From NCBI RefSeq assembly GCF_020509005.1, contig NC_063020.1, positions 1,550,001 through 1,614,000 of the forward strand: a stretch of DNA of 64,000 nt, given 5' to 3'. The stretch comes from Fulvia fulva. Lineage: Eukaryota; Ascomycota; Dothideomycetes; Mycosphaerellales; Mycosphaerellaceae. Under the pieces are notes generated by a model, which saw only the letters and a program-made list of their open reading frames with translations, searched no databases and was not told the DNA's origin. This document shows, in pieces, positions 21,837 through 31,846 of the stretch (positions within the stretch are counted from its first letter, which is position 1; each line of letters opens with the position of its first letter). The translations under genes were made by a program, and so were the position numbers.

Positions 21837-22981
21837 TCAGCGGGAGCAGCAGGAGCAGGCTCGATAGCGCCGACAGCGCCGCGAACCGGGTTGCGGGCGT
21901 TACGGGCAGCGAGCTGCGGACAGTTGGCTGCGATGTGGCCTGGACCGCCGCAGTAGGTGCAGAGTCCGGCCTGGCGACGGCGAAGCTTCTCTTCGGGAGT
22001 GAGCTTACCGTTGACGAGGCCCTGGACTCGAGGGACGGCGGCACCAGCGCTGAGATCCATAGCGTCACCTACAGAGACGGGAGGGAGAGCCGTAGGAGCG
22101 GCGGCGCCTAGTGGAGCAGCGAAGTGGCTTCCGGGACCACGAGGCTGACGACCTTGAGAACGGGAAGCGAGGAGAGAGGCGGTGTGTTTCATGTTGGAGT
22201 CGAGGCGCTGGCAGGTCTCGACGAGCTCACGGAAGCTCATAGCACCGACGTCCTTGTCCTCGAGGGCTCGAAGAAGCTCTGCTGACAAACCACGGCGGAG
22301 AGTGCTCTTCTTGGTCTCTTCGTTGTAGCCGGTGAACCCGATGTCGCGGTTGAAGGCCGCGAGGTACTCGGCGAAGCTCTTGTTCTTCTGGAGGAGGTTG
22401 TGGATGGCGTTCTGGGCGGTGGCTCTACGGTCTGGATCACCAAAGGCAGCACGGAGGTCCTGCATCAAGGTGAGGACGTCCGGGCAGCCGATAGTCTGCG
22501 TGGCGTTGTCGATGTAGTGTTGTACCTGAGCCGCGGCGTCTCCCCGAAGGAGGGAGAAGACGTACGTGACTTTGTCCTTCTCTTGCGGAAAGTGGTCGGC
22601 ATTAGCCAACAGCTTGATGGTGAGCTGTGTCTCAAATGCCTCAAACTTGCTCTTGTTGCCGTCGAACTCGTCTGGGTCGTTGACCTTCTTGGAGAAGTGC
22701 TGGCGGCGGTTGTCGTCGGCGTGCGGGGCGAGGTTCTGGAAGGTGTTCACAATACCTTGAAGGTATGTTGCTTGGTTGTTTGCTTGCTCGACCTGCTGGG
22801 CGGTCTCGCGGAAAGAGGAGACGGTGCGGTTGATGAGAGCGTAGGCGGTGTCGGGGTTGGCGTTTGCCCAGGCACCGAAGGCAGCGGCGTTCGAGAAGGG
22901 GATGTCAGTCCACTCACTGAAGTGGAATGGAGTGTCTTGGTTGTCGAGGTTGACACCTCCATCGGTGGCGTGGTCACCCAT
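21821..22981 (-). CDS. gag: Gag polyprotein of the chromovirus
   Basis: 386 aa from the first ATG after the 5' LTR (22981). The frame is open further into the LTR but has no other ATG that fits a leader after the transcription start. A retrotransposon Gag-type helical region is in the middle (for example FEAFETQLTIKLLANADHFP and YVFSLLRGDAAAQVQHYI). One CCHC zinc knuckle, CTYCGGPGHIAANC, is at about 341-354, near the C-terminus, as expected for nucleocapsid. An Ala/Pro-rich tail ends in TAG. It forms the virus-like particle that packages the RNA. Intact and not RIP-altered. Confidence 0.93.
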   Translation of the reverse strand: MGDHATDGGVNLDNQDTPFHFSEWTDIPFSNAAAFGAWANANPDTAYALINRTVSSFRETAQQVEQANNQATYLQGIVNTFQNLAPHADDNRRQHFSKKVNDPDEFDGNKSKFEAFETQLTIKLLANADHFPQEKDKVTYVFSLLRGDAAAQVQHYIDNATQTIGCPDVLTLMQDLRAAFGDPDRRATAQNAIHNLLQKNKSFAEYLAAFNRDIGFTGYNEETKKSTLRRGLSAELLRALEDKDVGAMSFRELVETCQRLDSNMKHTASLLASRSQGRQPRGPGSHFAAPLGAAAPTALPPVSVGDAMDLSAGAAVPRVQGLVNGKLTPEEKLRRRQAGLCTYCGGPGHIAANCPQLAARNARNPVRGAVGAIEPAPAAPAEQEKA

Positions 22982-23011
22982 GAGGATGACTCGAGTGGTT
23001 GACGGTTTGTT

Positions 23012-23023
23012 GGTCTTTTGTGA
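23012..23023 (-). other. Primer-binding site, likely self-priming (Tf1-type)
   Basis: On the minus strand TCACAAAAGACC directly follows the 5' LTR. It lacks the TGG start usual for tRNA primers. ACAAAAGAC within it is exactly complementary to GTCTTTTGT at 23123-23131 of the same strand inside the LTR, about 40 bases downstream of the TATA box. That is where the mRNA should start, as in the self-primed Tf1/sushi group. Confidence 0.55.
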
Positions 23024-23543
23024 TGTCAGGGCGAGAGCCTGGCCTGTGAGATGCAAGGGTGAAAGCGAGAATGCAGGTGCGAAGTGCAGATGCAAAAGGG
23101 TATGGTATGATTGCTACACAAAACAAAAGACGAAGGAAGCAAGAGAGGCCTGGGGAAGGCCAGATATTTATACGCGACCCTCGCGAGTGCGTGTCCCCGC
23201 ATCAACAGGGCTAACCCGTGCGAAGCCGCGCTCAGCAGCTTTGCTCAAAACCTTATTCCAACCTGCCCTACGTTCCGAGTCTTCCACGTGCTTCTTCCAG
23301 GGTCCAGCGCAGTCGCGGGTGCTCGCGGGAGTGCCGTGAGTCACACAGTCACGAGCCGAAGTGAATCTGTCAAGGTTTGGTAGAGGGGTGAATTTGGAGG
23401 GCTGGGTCCCGTAGTGAATGTTGCGGGGCATGTGATTCTTGGCGCTCACACACCAAGCTGGACTGTCACTTCTTGACGACTTCTGAGCACTCTGAGGCTC
23501 TTCTGTCCCCACCTTCTGTACTCTCTGTGGGGAGACCATGACA
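23024..23543 (-). repeat. 5' LTR of the chromovirus
   Basis: 520-bp copy of 17253-17772 with one substitution (T at 23482). It is followed by the GCTCT duplication at 23544-23548. Confidence 0.97.
23165..23172 (-). promoter_or_regulatory. TATA box of the chromovirus LTR promoter
   Basis: TATAAATA on the minus strand within the 5' LTR. It would set the RNA start near 23130-23145, which defines U3 to the right and R-U5 to the left. The same box is in the other LTR at 17394-17401. Confidence 0.55.
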
Positions 23544-23548
23544 GCTCT
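23544..23548. repeat. 5-bp target-site duplication (GCTCT), right
   Basis: Second copy of the five target bases; LINE C sequence resumes immediately after. Confidence 0.9.
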
Positions 23549-26500
23549 CGATATGTCTAGGCTAAGTAAGGAAGCCACCTTATCCCTATTCTTATACTCG
23601 ATAGCCTTTACCTAAGAGGTGATAAGTTCTATCGCGGATAGCGTCGATCGCTATAGGCGCGTACCTATCTAGGTGTCCGGGAGTAGGGAGTGTTCCTCTA
23701 CCGCCTCGGAGAGTCTCGTTATAACTAGCTTCTTAAGCGCCTTCCTAAGAGTATTAAGGAGCGTAATTAGGCGGTACGACTTCACCTACGTATAGTCTTC
23801 CTTTTACGGCTTACGTAGGACTACTATCGTCGATTATTTAAATACCGTTAGGTAGTATCCGGTCTATAGGTAGGTGTTAAAGATCGCTACGACTACTAGG
23901 GCTAGTTGATCTCTATACTTCTTTAGTAGTTCGTTTAGGATCCTATCCGGCCCCGGGGCTTTCCTCGCCGGTAACTTCCTAAGTATAGCGGCAACTTCTC
24001 CCTCGGACACCTCCTATTAGACCGCGATACTAGGGGCTAGGGGAGTAGAGCTATTTATGTCGCTTAGATTAGCCTCGACTAGGGGCGGGAAGAACTTGCT
24101 AGCTAGTAGACGCGCCTTAGCCTCGGGGTCGCTAACCGGGCTACTAGGCGATTATAGCGCTAGGATAGAGAAGGAGGGGCCCTATATAGGGTCCTATCGG
24201 GCCCATTTCGCTAGCTTCTATATCCTCGCTAGCTTACCGGCGATTTCCTCTACTATAGCCCTCTAGCCGACTACTTTCTCCCTCCGTATTATAGCTTTCT
24301 TCTATTAGTATACCTCCCTATATACGTTCTAGGCCTCCTCGCTATAGCTACTCGTCTATACCCGGCGGGCTCTCCTTACTTCTCTTACTACCGTAGTACA
24401 CTTCGGCGTCTAGTATAGTTTAGACTATATCGTTAGTTAGGTAAGCGGAACGTAAAGTAAGGTCGCTTTTCTTATTTCGTCTATCAACCCTTAGACTGCC
24501 TCGTCTATCTCGTCTTTACTATTATATTACTACTACGCGATCTAGACTAGCCTCTCGGAGTTATCGAGGTACGCCTAGATATTGGCCTACTAGGCCTTTC
24601 CCTAGTTTAGCTTAGGGGTTCTCGCTAGTATACGTTATATCTATATCGTAATAGAGGTCCTGACTAGTATATAGTCTAACGACGCCTCGAGTTTATATTC
24701 GATCCTATAGTAGGTTACCGTATAGTAGTAGCTATCTAAGATCTAGGAGAGGTCGATCGTGCCTTAGAGTCCCCCTCTCTTCTAGGTACCTAGGTCCTTC
24801 GGGGTATTAAGGGCAATTACGTTACTCGCTATTAAGTCGAGTACTTCGTCGGCTATAGGGTACGGCTATATAAGGCTTTCCTAGGAAGGGTAGTATATAT
24901 TAAAGTCTCCTACTACGATGTGGCACCCTTGTCTCTTAAGCGTACTGTCTAGGTGTCTATAGACTCCTAGGTCGCGGCTAGACCTTAAGGCTAGCGGTTG
25001 TATATATAGGTTGTGTATCTAGGTACTACCTACGTAGAGGGAGGTAATATCGCCCCCGCCTTCTTCGTCTACGTAGTATACTACCTCCTAGTCGGATTCT
25101 AGTATGTCCTTACTAATATAGAAGCACGTACGGGGTCTGCCGTCGCCTCGTAGGTATGTCGTATAGCCTAGTAAATTGTAGGTCGTTAGTCTCTTATAGT
25201 ACGGGTTAATCTATAGCTCCTAGATTACTAGGACGTAGTAGACGTACGGGTCCGCCTCGTATAGGAAATAGTTCTAGACTATATCCTTGCTATAGTTAAC
25301 GTTATACTAGATAATACTAAGCGTGTCGAGGCTAGTTATTAGCATCGATAATCATTTCCTCTATAGCGTCCTATATGCTACTACCCTATACGCCCTAGTC
25401 TACGCCTATTAGCTATATACTAAAGGGGAGCCGGGCCTAGTTAGATTCCCTCGCCGTAGCTAGAAGAGTACGTAGCCTCCCGTACGCCCTAGGTTACGTA
25501 TCCTTTATATCGTTCTCGGCCCTAGGGCGCTTATACCCGACCGCCGCTAGCTAGTTCCGGTATAGGCTAGCCTTACGGTCGCCGTAGAATCTTAGGGCGA
25601 CGGTTCTATTTGTGATTGCCTTGTTTTTCGCTAGTTTCCGCTATAGGCATTCCGCGCTATACGATAGGTAGTACCCCGGACAATTCGCGTACCGTCTCGT
25701 AGCCGATGTATAGTCCCTAGATATATAGTCTCCTATATAGTTCGAGTAGGCCTACTTGTTTATATACGTATAGGTTTAGTGTCTATACTATTAGCATTTA
25801 AAGCATTAGAGGACACGAAAGGATAAGGAGTACTTTTCTACTATCTTAAGGCTATATTACTAGATTAGGCCTTGTTCTACCGCTAGGTCCGCCGCTTTCG
25901 CGTCTTATAGCTATACTATTAGCGCCGAGGCCTTCTTGCCTTCTAGCCATTTCCTATAGAGCTAAGTCGCCTTCTAGATTAGAGAGTTAAGAGTGACCGG
26001 GTTGTCCTCTTAGAGAGTACGTAGGTAACCTTAGTTAGTTAGGTCGAACTCCTTAGGCATATCGTAGACTAGGATCGTAAATTGCTTCGTTAAGACCTTT
26101 GCTAATACCGTAACCTTAGATACCTACTATAGCTATACCTCTAGGTACCTCCTAGTAGTAGTAGAGCTAGTATAGATCTATAGAATACCGTTAGACTATT
26201 AGTTCACCACGACTACCCCTAGTTAGTTAATTCGTTAGGCGAGCTCCTTGTTCGATAGTTTCGTAACTTCGGCCTAGTCTTCCTTTACTATAATACGGAT
26301 CGTAACTATATTGTACGTTAGGCGGGGGCCTAGTATCGATACCGCGACCGATACCTAGCTATAGGGATGTTAATTCCGGGTGGCCTTGCTAATCGCCTAG
26401 GACGTCGTCCTTATCTCTTATTACCCTCGGTAATACGATAGTATAAGCGCCGTACGTAGCTAAGTAATTATTACCTATAGAGACCGGTAAGGGAGCTAAT

Positions 26501-26792
26501 CGTTAGTTTCTATACTTTTTACGTCCTCTATAAGTTGCTACTAGTTGTCTTAGGGGAGCTTCGCCTATAGAGCCGTAGGCGCCGTTAGTACCGTAGCCTA
26601 GGCTACTATTACCTAGGAGTTGCCTAATGTAGCTAGGCACCTCCGCGGCGTTTAGAGCTAAAGAAATAGGGTGAAGAGAACTTTAAGCTATCTAGATTGA
26701 ATAAGGTAGAACTCCCTCAATTCTAGGGGCAGTAGCCTGCTTTGTATATCGTTAGAATGGCCTTGATAAGAGCTTTCGAATGTGTCGTGTTT
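23549..26792 (-). mobile_element. LINE C, 5' part (inverted Tad1-like LINE, RIP-degraded)
   Basis: This is the reverse complement of the 5' two-thirds of LINE A. It carries the start of the RT (KKAPGPDRI region near 23950), the endonuclease with GDFN near 24900, the CCHC knuckles near 25700-25800 and the 5' block that ends in CGTGTCGAATGT-like sequence at about 26775-26792. The parts left and right of the chromovirus sum to about 4.94 kb, close to LINE A. Stops are numerous. The 5' end is given by loss of similarity to LINE A after AAAACACGACAC. Confidence 0.85.
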
Positions 26793-27140
26793 TAGGGCCA
26801 CTTTTGAGGTTCGTAGGTTAGTAGTCTTAACCGTCTTCTACGATAATAATATGTATAGACATCCTTATCTATATATATATACTAAGCAGCTATGCCTATT
26901 TACTTACGACTATATCGTTTCTACCCGGAGAAAGCTCTCTATTACTATTAGGGCCTTCTACGACCTACTAGATAGGTATTTCGTTAGTTATTCTAATAGT
27001 TAACCGTATAGTCGTAATAGTGTTAATAGTAGTGTCGCTATTAAGGTTTTTTGCCTAAAAGTAGATCTATAGGCGCTAAATAACGCTAACCTATACGTAC
27101 GGCCATACACGGATACTAACTGTAATTATTGGTCGACTGT
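26793..27140. other. Unidentified RIP-altered remnant
   Basis: AT-rich, CA/TG-poor sequence with no open frame of note and no match to the other elements here. Composition changes abruptly to normal gene-like sequence at about 27,140, which marks the edge of the RIP domain. Confidence 0.5.
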
Positions 27141-27610
27141 ACTTTAGCGTTGGTCTACCGCTAATTTATCTGCTCGACTTCTGCTTTCCCTACAATGCTT
27201 CACACTCCCGCAGAATTCGCAAGGTGATGAGACACCAGTACTATATGCCTCCCATCTCAGCCACTCAAGTATTGATACCTTCTTGTTTTTGACCAATTCA
27301 CCGCTTAACAAGCTCGCTTGCCACTGATATAGCAGGCAACGGCGCGGGCGCGCAGTAATCCATATCGAATCCGCACAACACTCCAAAAGCCCACATACTG
27401 TAGTGGTCAAAATGTGATGAGCATACAGCAACTCGAGGACGCGTCGCGTCAAGTATTGCGTTCAGCCAATGATGAGCCTGTTGCCCTGCCACGCATGAAA
27501 CTAGGGAGCGGTCGAACTTTGACTTCAAGCCTCAATCCACTTCGCCTCTGAAGGATTCAATAACGATGCAACCTCAATGAGACCTCAGTCGACAGCAGAT
27601 ATGGCCGATC
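27141..27610. other. Upstream region of the PLC-like gene
   Basis: First 470 bases of normal composition after the repeat nest. Short frames on the minus strand lack ATG starts or familiar sequence. It likely holds the promoter of the next gene. Confidence 0.4.
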
Positions 27611-28885
27611 ATGCATACATCTTTACCCCCGCTGTCAAAAGGGCGAATAGCGCTCTACCTGTTCGCTGGCATGAGCATCTTCTTCATCACATTTGCAGCA
27701 GTGGCTAGCTGGAGTCAGCCAGCAGCAGGATTGTTTAGGCCATCGTCTCGGTATCAGGATGCATCTGGATCGATAAGTTCTCTGGCTAGCTTAGCATTGG
27801 AGAAAGTCCTTGGCGATGGATCACCAGTATTTGGTCTACCGACGACCACCCAGGCCTCGACTGCCACATGGATGAAAGCATACCACGATGATACCAAGAT
27901 CGTGCACATGAACATCCCAGGAACGCACGATGCCGCCACCTGGAATTTCTCAAAGACCACGCAAGAGTATCTCGAGCCAGTGACGGACCTGATCAACATT
28001 ACGGAGGTCGATTCCTCATTTTATAGATGTCAGAACCAGTCGATGAGCACCATGCTCAACGCCGGCATTCGCGCTTTCGATTTGAGATACGCCTACGATG
28101 TAACGAAGTCCACATTGGTTTTCTGGCATGGCAATGCCTTGCAGTCGCAAACAGCGACTGTCGACGACGTCCTATACAGTTTCTACGACTGGCTTGACGG
28201 CCATCCCAGCGAAGCATTGTTCCTGTCATTCCAGCACGAGGGTGGTAATGATGACCTGGGGACACAGCTGATGTTTTATAACATCTTGACAACCCCAGCA
28301 GCGAAGAAGTACATTTTACAGACACGAGGCAGTCTAGGGACCTTGGGCGAGGCTCGTGGCAAGATCACACTCCTCCGCCGCTTCGATCTGGACTTGCTAC
28401 CAGCGTCATACGAAGAAGCAATGCCAGGCCTCCACTTCTCGCCCAAGAACTGGACTGACAATGGAGCCAACATTACCCTGGTCTACAACCAAACAACAGG
28501 CGAGACCGCATACATCGAGGACTACTACAGCCCCAACACTCGGAAGAACTCATCAGCTGCGCTGAACATACAATACAAGCTGAATGCCACGGAAGCGGCT
28601 CTGAGACGTGCTTCCATCTCAAATGCGGACAGCCTGCACTGGTCTTTCGCATCAAGCACGAATACTGGGAATGATCCTCCTGATACACCCCAGACTCAGG
28701 CTCTGGGCAATGGGACTTTGACGCCGAAGGGTGGTGTCAATCAGCAGCTTGTGCCGATTCTGAAGACTTTGCAGGGGAAGAGACTTGGGATTGTTATGTT
28801 TGACTTCTTTGAGGAGCCGGGAGATCTGATACCGTTGTTTTTAAGCTTGCTTTCGCCGGAGCTTGCTAAGGGTTATGAAATGTAG
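27611..28885 (+). CDS. PI-PLC X-like domain protein, membrane-anchored
   Basis: 424 aa, no intron, first in-frame ATG at 27611. A hydrophobic segment at residues 13-34 (IALYLFAGMSIFFITF) is a signal anchor or signal peptide. The catalytic half of a bacterial-type phosphatidylinositol phospholipase C fold follows. It has IPGTHDAATW with H106, IRAFDLRYAY with D157 and R159, and VFWHGN with H173. These are the paired histidines and the Asp/Arg expected in the family. Several N-x-T/S sites fit a lumenal or secreted domain. The family cleaves phosphodiester bonds in inositol lipids; the substrate here is unknown. The stop is TAG at 28883-28885. It is the first intact gene beside the RIP domain and shows no obvious damage. 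Confidence 0.85.
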   Translation: MHTSLPPLSKGRIALYLFAGMSIFFITFAAVASWSQPAAGLFRPSSRYQDASGSISSLASLALEKVLGDGSPVFGLPTTTQASTATWMKAYHDDTKIVHMNIPGTHDAATWNFSKTTQEYLEPVTDLINITEVDSSFYRCQNQSMSTMLNAGIRAFDLRYAYDVTKSTLVFWHGNALQSQTATVDDVLYSFYDWLDGHPSEALFLSFQHEGGNDDLGTQLMFYNILTTPAAKKYILQTRGSLGTLGEARGKITLLRRFDLDLLPASYEEAMPGLHFSPKNWTDNGANITLVYNQTTGETAYIEDYYSPNTRKNSSAALNIQYKLNATEAALRRASISNADSLHWSFASSTNTGNDPPDTPQTQALGNGTLTPKGGVNQQLVPILKTLQGKRLGIVMFDFFEEPGDLIPLFLSLLSPELAKGYEM

Positions 28886-28920
28886 ACACTCCGTAGCAAT
28901 TGCCATGATCACTGCACCCA

Positions 28921-30078
28921 CTATGGCAGCTCACAACTCCTCGTGCTCGATCTCATCAGCGTCAGGAAACCCATCCAAACACCAGAGCACATACCCGTCT
29001 CAACCTCCTCGTCTCGCGGACACAAACTTCGCCGTCTCACGCGGCGTACCCAATCCCACAAGGTCTCATCTCTTGCTCCTTCATCTCCTCCGATTGAGTC
29101 TTTGAAAGCATTCTCGAACAGAACCTCGTGCGTCTGCGGTAACGTCACATGCACTTCCTCCAGCCCAGTCATTGCTCTCAGCACACGGGCAAGTCGAGAC
29201 GGCAAGTCCTGTGGTGGTGGATCTTCGCGGAACACGCAACCCTTCTGCTGCAACATATAGATATTGATGGAGAGTTTGCGGGTTTTGTGAAGGTGCTTTA
29301 GGCATGGTTCGATTCTGGCTGAACCTTTGTTCGCTGTTTCCCATTCTCTGTAAGAGTGAATGTAGACATCTTGAAGTTGCTCGGATGTCAAGGGACACTC
29401 AGCGATCGACTTGTACTTCAAAGTGCTGCGATGCTGTCCAGGCTTGTAATGCGCTATCTTCTCGACATTGGGACATCGATCGCGGAGCCAGTCCATTGTT
29501 GGCGGAATTGCGAGGCTCTTCACGGAGTTTAAAGCGACAACGTGGTCTGGAAAGGACATCTGGTAGAGCAAGAGATGCTCTGGAGTCGCTTTGGGATGGA
29601 AAGCGTACCAAAGCAACCTCGCATGCTCATTTGGCATGTTGACGGTGAGACTCTCCAGGTTCGTCATGTGCTCCGGCACACGCATCAGTCTGCCGAAGAC
29701 ATCGTACGACGGCCCAGTCGCGGAGTCGTCTGGAACATCGTGATGCAACGAAGTGTCTGTATCTTTCGCCTTAGGAAGTGATGTGCTAGGTGCAATGTCA
29801 ATGAGAAAATCCCTTGTGTTCGACAGCGTCTCATTGCAGGCTTCGAGTCTGGCGATAGTGTCTTCTGCATCCCGCCAGTCGGCGTTTGGGCTGACGGTGA
29901 CGTGTCTGAGCTGGAGGTGGTGGTACTCGCAAGTTGTTTATGGGTTCTCGAAGAGCTCTGCCGACAGGGCCGAGAGTATCTTGGATTTCCATAGTGGTGG
30001 CGGTGGTGACATGGACTTGGCTAATGGCACTGTTGATAGCAAGCTCGCGAGGATGAGAAGCAGTTGCTGCAGCATCAT
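28921..30078 (-). pseudogene. Secreted LRR/F-box-like protein gene with one in-frame stop
   Basis: From ATG 30078 a typical signal peptide (MMLQQLLLILASLLSTVPLA) leads into SPPPPLWKSKILSALSAELFENP and then TAA at 29938-29940 (codon 47). The same frame stays open for 339 more codons to 28921. It carries leucine-spaced segments such as HMTNLESLTVNMP, ALNSVKSLAIPP and TGLEEVHVTLP, the style of F-box-associated leucine-rich repeats. CAA-to-TAA would explain the stop. No GT..AG intron that removes the stop was found. Either the gene is broken, or the stop is polymorphic or a sequencing error. It is 35 bases from the end of the convergent PLC-like gene. Function unknown. Confidence 0.6.
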
Positions 30079-30757
30079 GGTGAAGCTTTGGATGAGTCGA
30101 TGTGTTAAATGTGTTAGATGTCGTGCGATGACCAGACAGAGATTAAAGGAGGAGAGATGGCTAAAGCGATCCACGTCGCTTGAAGCGTGCACCTGACCGC
30201 ATTCATTTATATGTGCTAACTCCAGTGGTGTCTCTGAGGAGACGTTTTAGCAACGGGCGTTGCACATGCACATGAAAAGCTTAGCCCAAGCTTCGCAAAC
30301 CACTTTCTAACATCGCGCGCGATTTCTTCTAGTGACGACGGCTAATTGACCAACACATTGAACGCAGTCGAACTACCAGATCGTCGTCAAAATGTTGGTG
30401 AGGTATGCTGCCTTGCTTTCAGCTGGCCCACTTGAACGCTACATTGTCCACGCTGTCAACTGCGCAGCTCGGCGTAACGAACAGTGACCGGAATGATGTT
30501 GGCCGTCCTCCCTTCAAATCGATATGATCATGTAGAAAGGGCCTCGAGGTGTGCCATTACGAAGATATGTCAGGGTCAGAGTGGCTCATTCGTCTGGATA
30601 TCATAGCTCAATACTTGAGGATACCGCTCGCTATACTGCTCTGGAAGACAACGAAGACACTGCTCTCAGGGACTATGATACCGTAACCACGGGAACCAGT
30701 ATCACGATGAATCAAACAAAGACTTCAAACAGACTCTCAATCAAAGCTTGAACTTCC
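30079..30757. other. Intergenic, no gene seen
   Basis: No frame with a credible ATG, splice pattern or familiar sequence. A 31-codon frame at about 30392 and a 66-codon frame at 30551-30751 look accidental. Confidence 0.4.
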
Positions 30758-31846
30758 TCAAAACGGACTGATCAGCCCCCTCTTCCTTATCGCCAAATCC
30801 CTCGCTGCTTGTCCTGGACCGTCCTTATAGACTCCGTGAACCCACTGCTGCGCTATCGCCTCAGGACCTCGTTGAGCCCAGCCCGTATACTTCATCCGGT
30901 GCAACAGATGATCCTGAGCCTCGGCCACCCCTGGTACAAACCACCCAGGAAGTGACAGCCTCAGCTGAGCATTAGGATTGAGCCACTCATGCTGCGCTTT
31001 CAATTGCTTCGTCATAATGGCAGCGGCCTCGCTGAGAAGTTTATAGTCGATATTGCTATCATTGCGCTTCTGGGCGAGAGCGGCGAGGTACTCATCGACA
31101 AGTTCTTGGCGGTGTTTGAAGTACTTGCGCGGGGCGGGAAGCTTGCATGTCGATGGTGGAAGAGAGGGATCTTGTGGTGGTGACTTGGGTATCTTGTATC
31201 CTGGCGGTGGAAGCGTTGGCTCGGGGATCTGGAGCGTTGGTGGTGGAGGAGAGTGATCTCGTGGGGGTGGGACGTAGTCTGGAGGCGGCGAGATGCTGTC
31301 CGATCTGTCTCGTAGTTTTCTTGATGACATTGGCTCATCGCCGGAGGGACTGTTCTGGGTTGTCTCTTCGAATGCCTCTGGTTCGGGTGAGGGAGTACCT
31401 CGAGCCGGCAACATGGGATTGTTCGCGGGAAAACGGCCTCTGTTAAAAGGCATCATGGTCCTCCGGAGTGGTGAGGGTGATCCTACTGGTGGTAGTCGTG
31501 GAGGGCGTGGAGTACCAGGGCGATCAGGGGCGCCAGCAAATGGCGTGTTCGGTGTGGTGCGGAATGAGGCAGTGGACGATGTGCTATCGCGGACAGACCC
31601 TGGTGATTGAGGAGACTCTGGTAGTTGAGGTAAACCGTTGGTGCTTTCGAGGCTTGGTGTGTTGGATGGAACCAGATATTGGGATACCTCAAGATGCTGG
31701 CTGAGCACAGAACTGTGGATGCTGTCAACGCTCGGGGACTCTGATGATGTTGAGAGATCTCGTTCTGCGATCGTGGGCACGTGATATTGGGACGTGGTGG
31801 TGGTGGAAATTCCAAGGATGATCTTGAACCAACGTCGGAAGGGCAT
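30758..31846 (-). CDS. Proline/serine-rich hypothetical protein
   Basis: 362 aa from ATG 31846. Residues about 1-20 are basic/hydrophobic (MPFRRWFKIILGI). Residues 30-235 are low-complexity, rich in Pro and Ser with repeats of PPP and SP. The C-terminal 120 residues look folded, with HRQELVDEYLAALAQKR, YKLLSEAAAIMTKQLKAQHEWL and MKYTGWAQRGPEAIAQQWVHG predicting helices. The family is not recognised. The SP/TP-rich part would be a natural kinase target. It shares a 550-bp upstream region with the divergent RING gene at 32396. Confidence 0.65.
   Translation of the reverse strand: MPFRRWFKIILGISTTTTSQYHVPTIAERDLSTSSESPSVDSIHSSVLSQHLEVSQYLVPSNTPSLESTNGLPQLPESPQSPGSVRDSTSSTASFRTTPNTPFAGAPDRPGTPRPPRLPPVGSPSPLRRTMMPFNRGRFPANNPMLPARGTPSPEPEAFEETTQNSPSGDEPMSSRKLRDRSDSISPPPDYVPPPRDHSPPPPTLQIPEPTLPPPGYKIPKSPPQDPSLPPSTCKLPAPRKYFKHRQELVDEYLAALAQKRNDSNIDYKLLSEAAAIMTKQLKAQHEWLNPNAQLRLSLPGWFVPGVAEAQDHLLHRMKYTGWAQRGPEAIAQQWVHGVYKDGPGQAARDLAIRKRGLISPF

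Larger units (their letters stand above)
17253..23543 (-). mobile_element. Intact chromovirus (Ty3/Gypsy, chromodomain), minus orientation
   Basis: A complete 6291-bp element: 520-bp LTRs at both ends, TSD of 5 bp, gag and pol frames open, and all Pol motifs present. Domain order is protease, RT, RNase H, integrase, chromodomain, which places it in the chromovirus branch of Ty3/Gypsy. Base composition is like the host genes on the right, with normal CA/TG content and no RIP. Its flanks are heavily RIP-altered LINE sequence. The two LTRs differ at one site only (C at 17711, T at 23482). It has therefore inserted recently and has not passed through an effective RIP cycle as a duplicate. It may still be able to transpose; this is inferred from intact reading frames alone. 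Confidence 0.97.

Noticed and set aside
22400..23002. 200-codon plus-strand frame opposite gag
   Set aside because: Shadow of the intact minus-strand gag in a GC-rich frame; no start context or known sequence. The same holds for the other plus-strand frames between 18525 and 22500.
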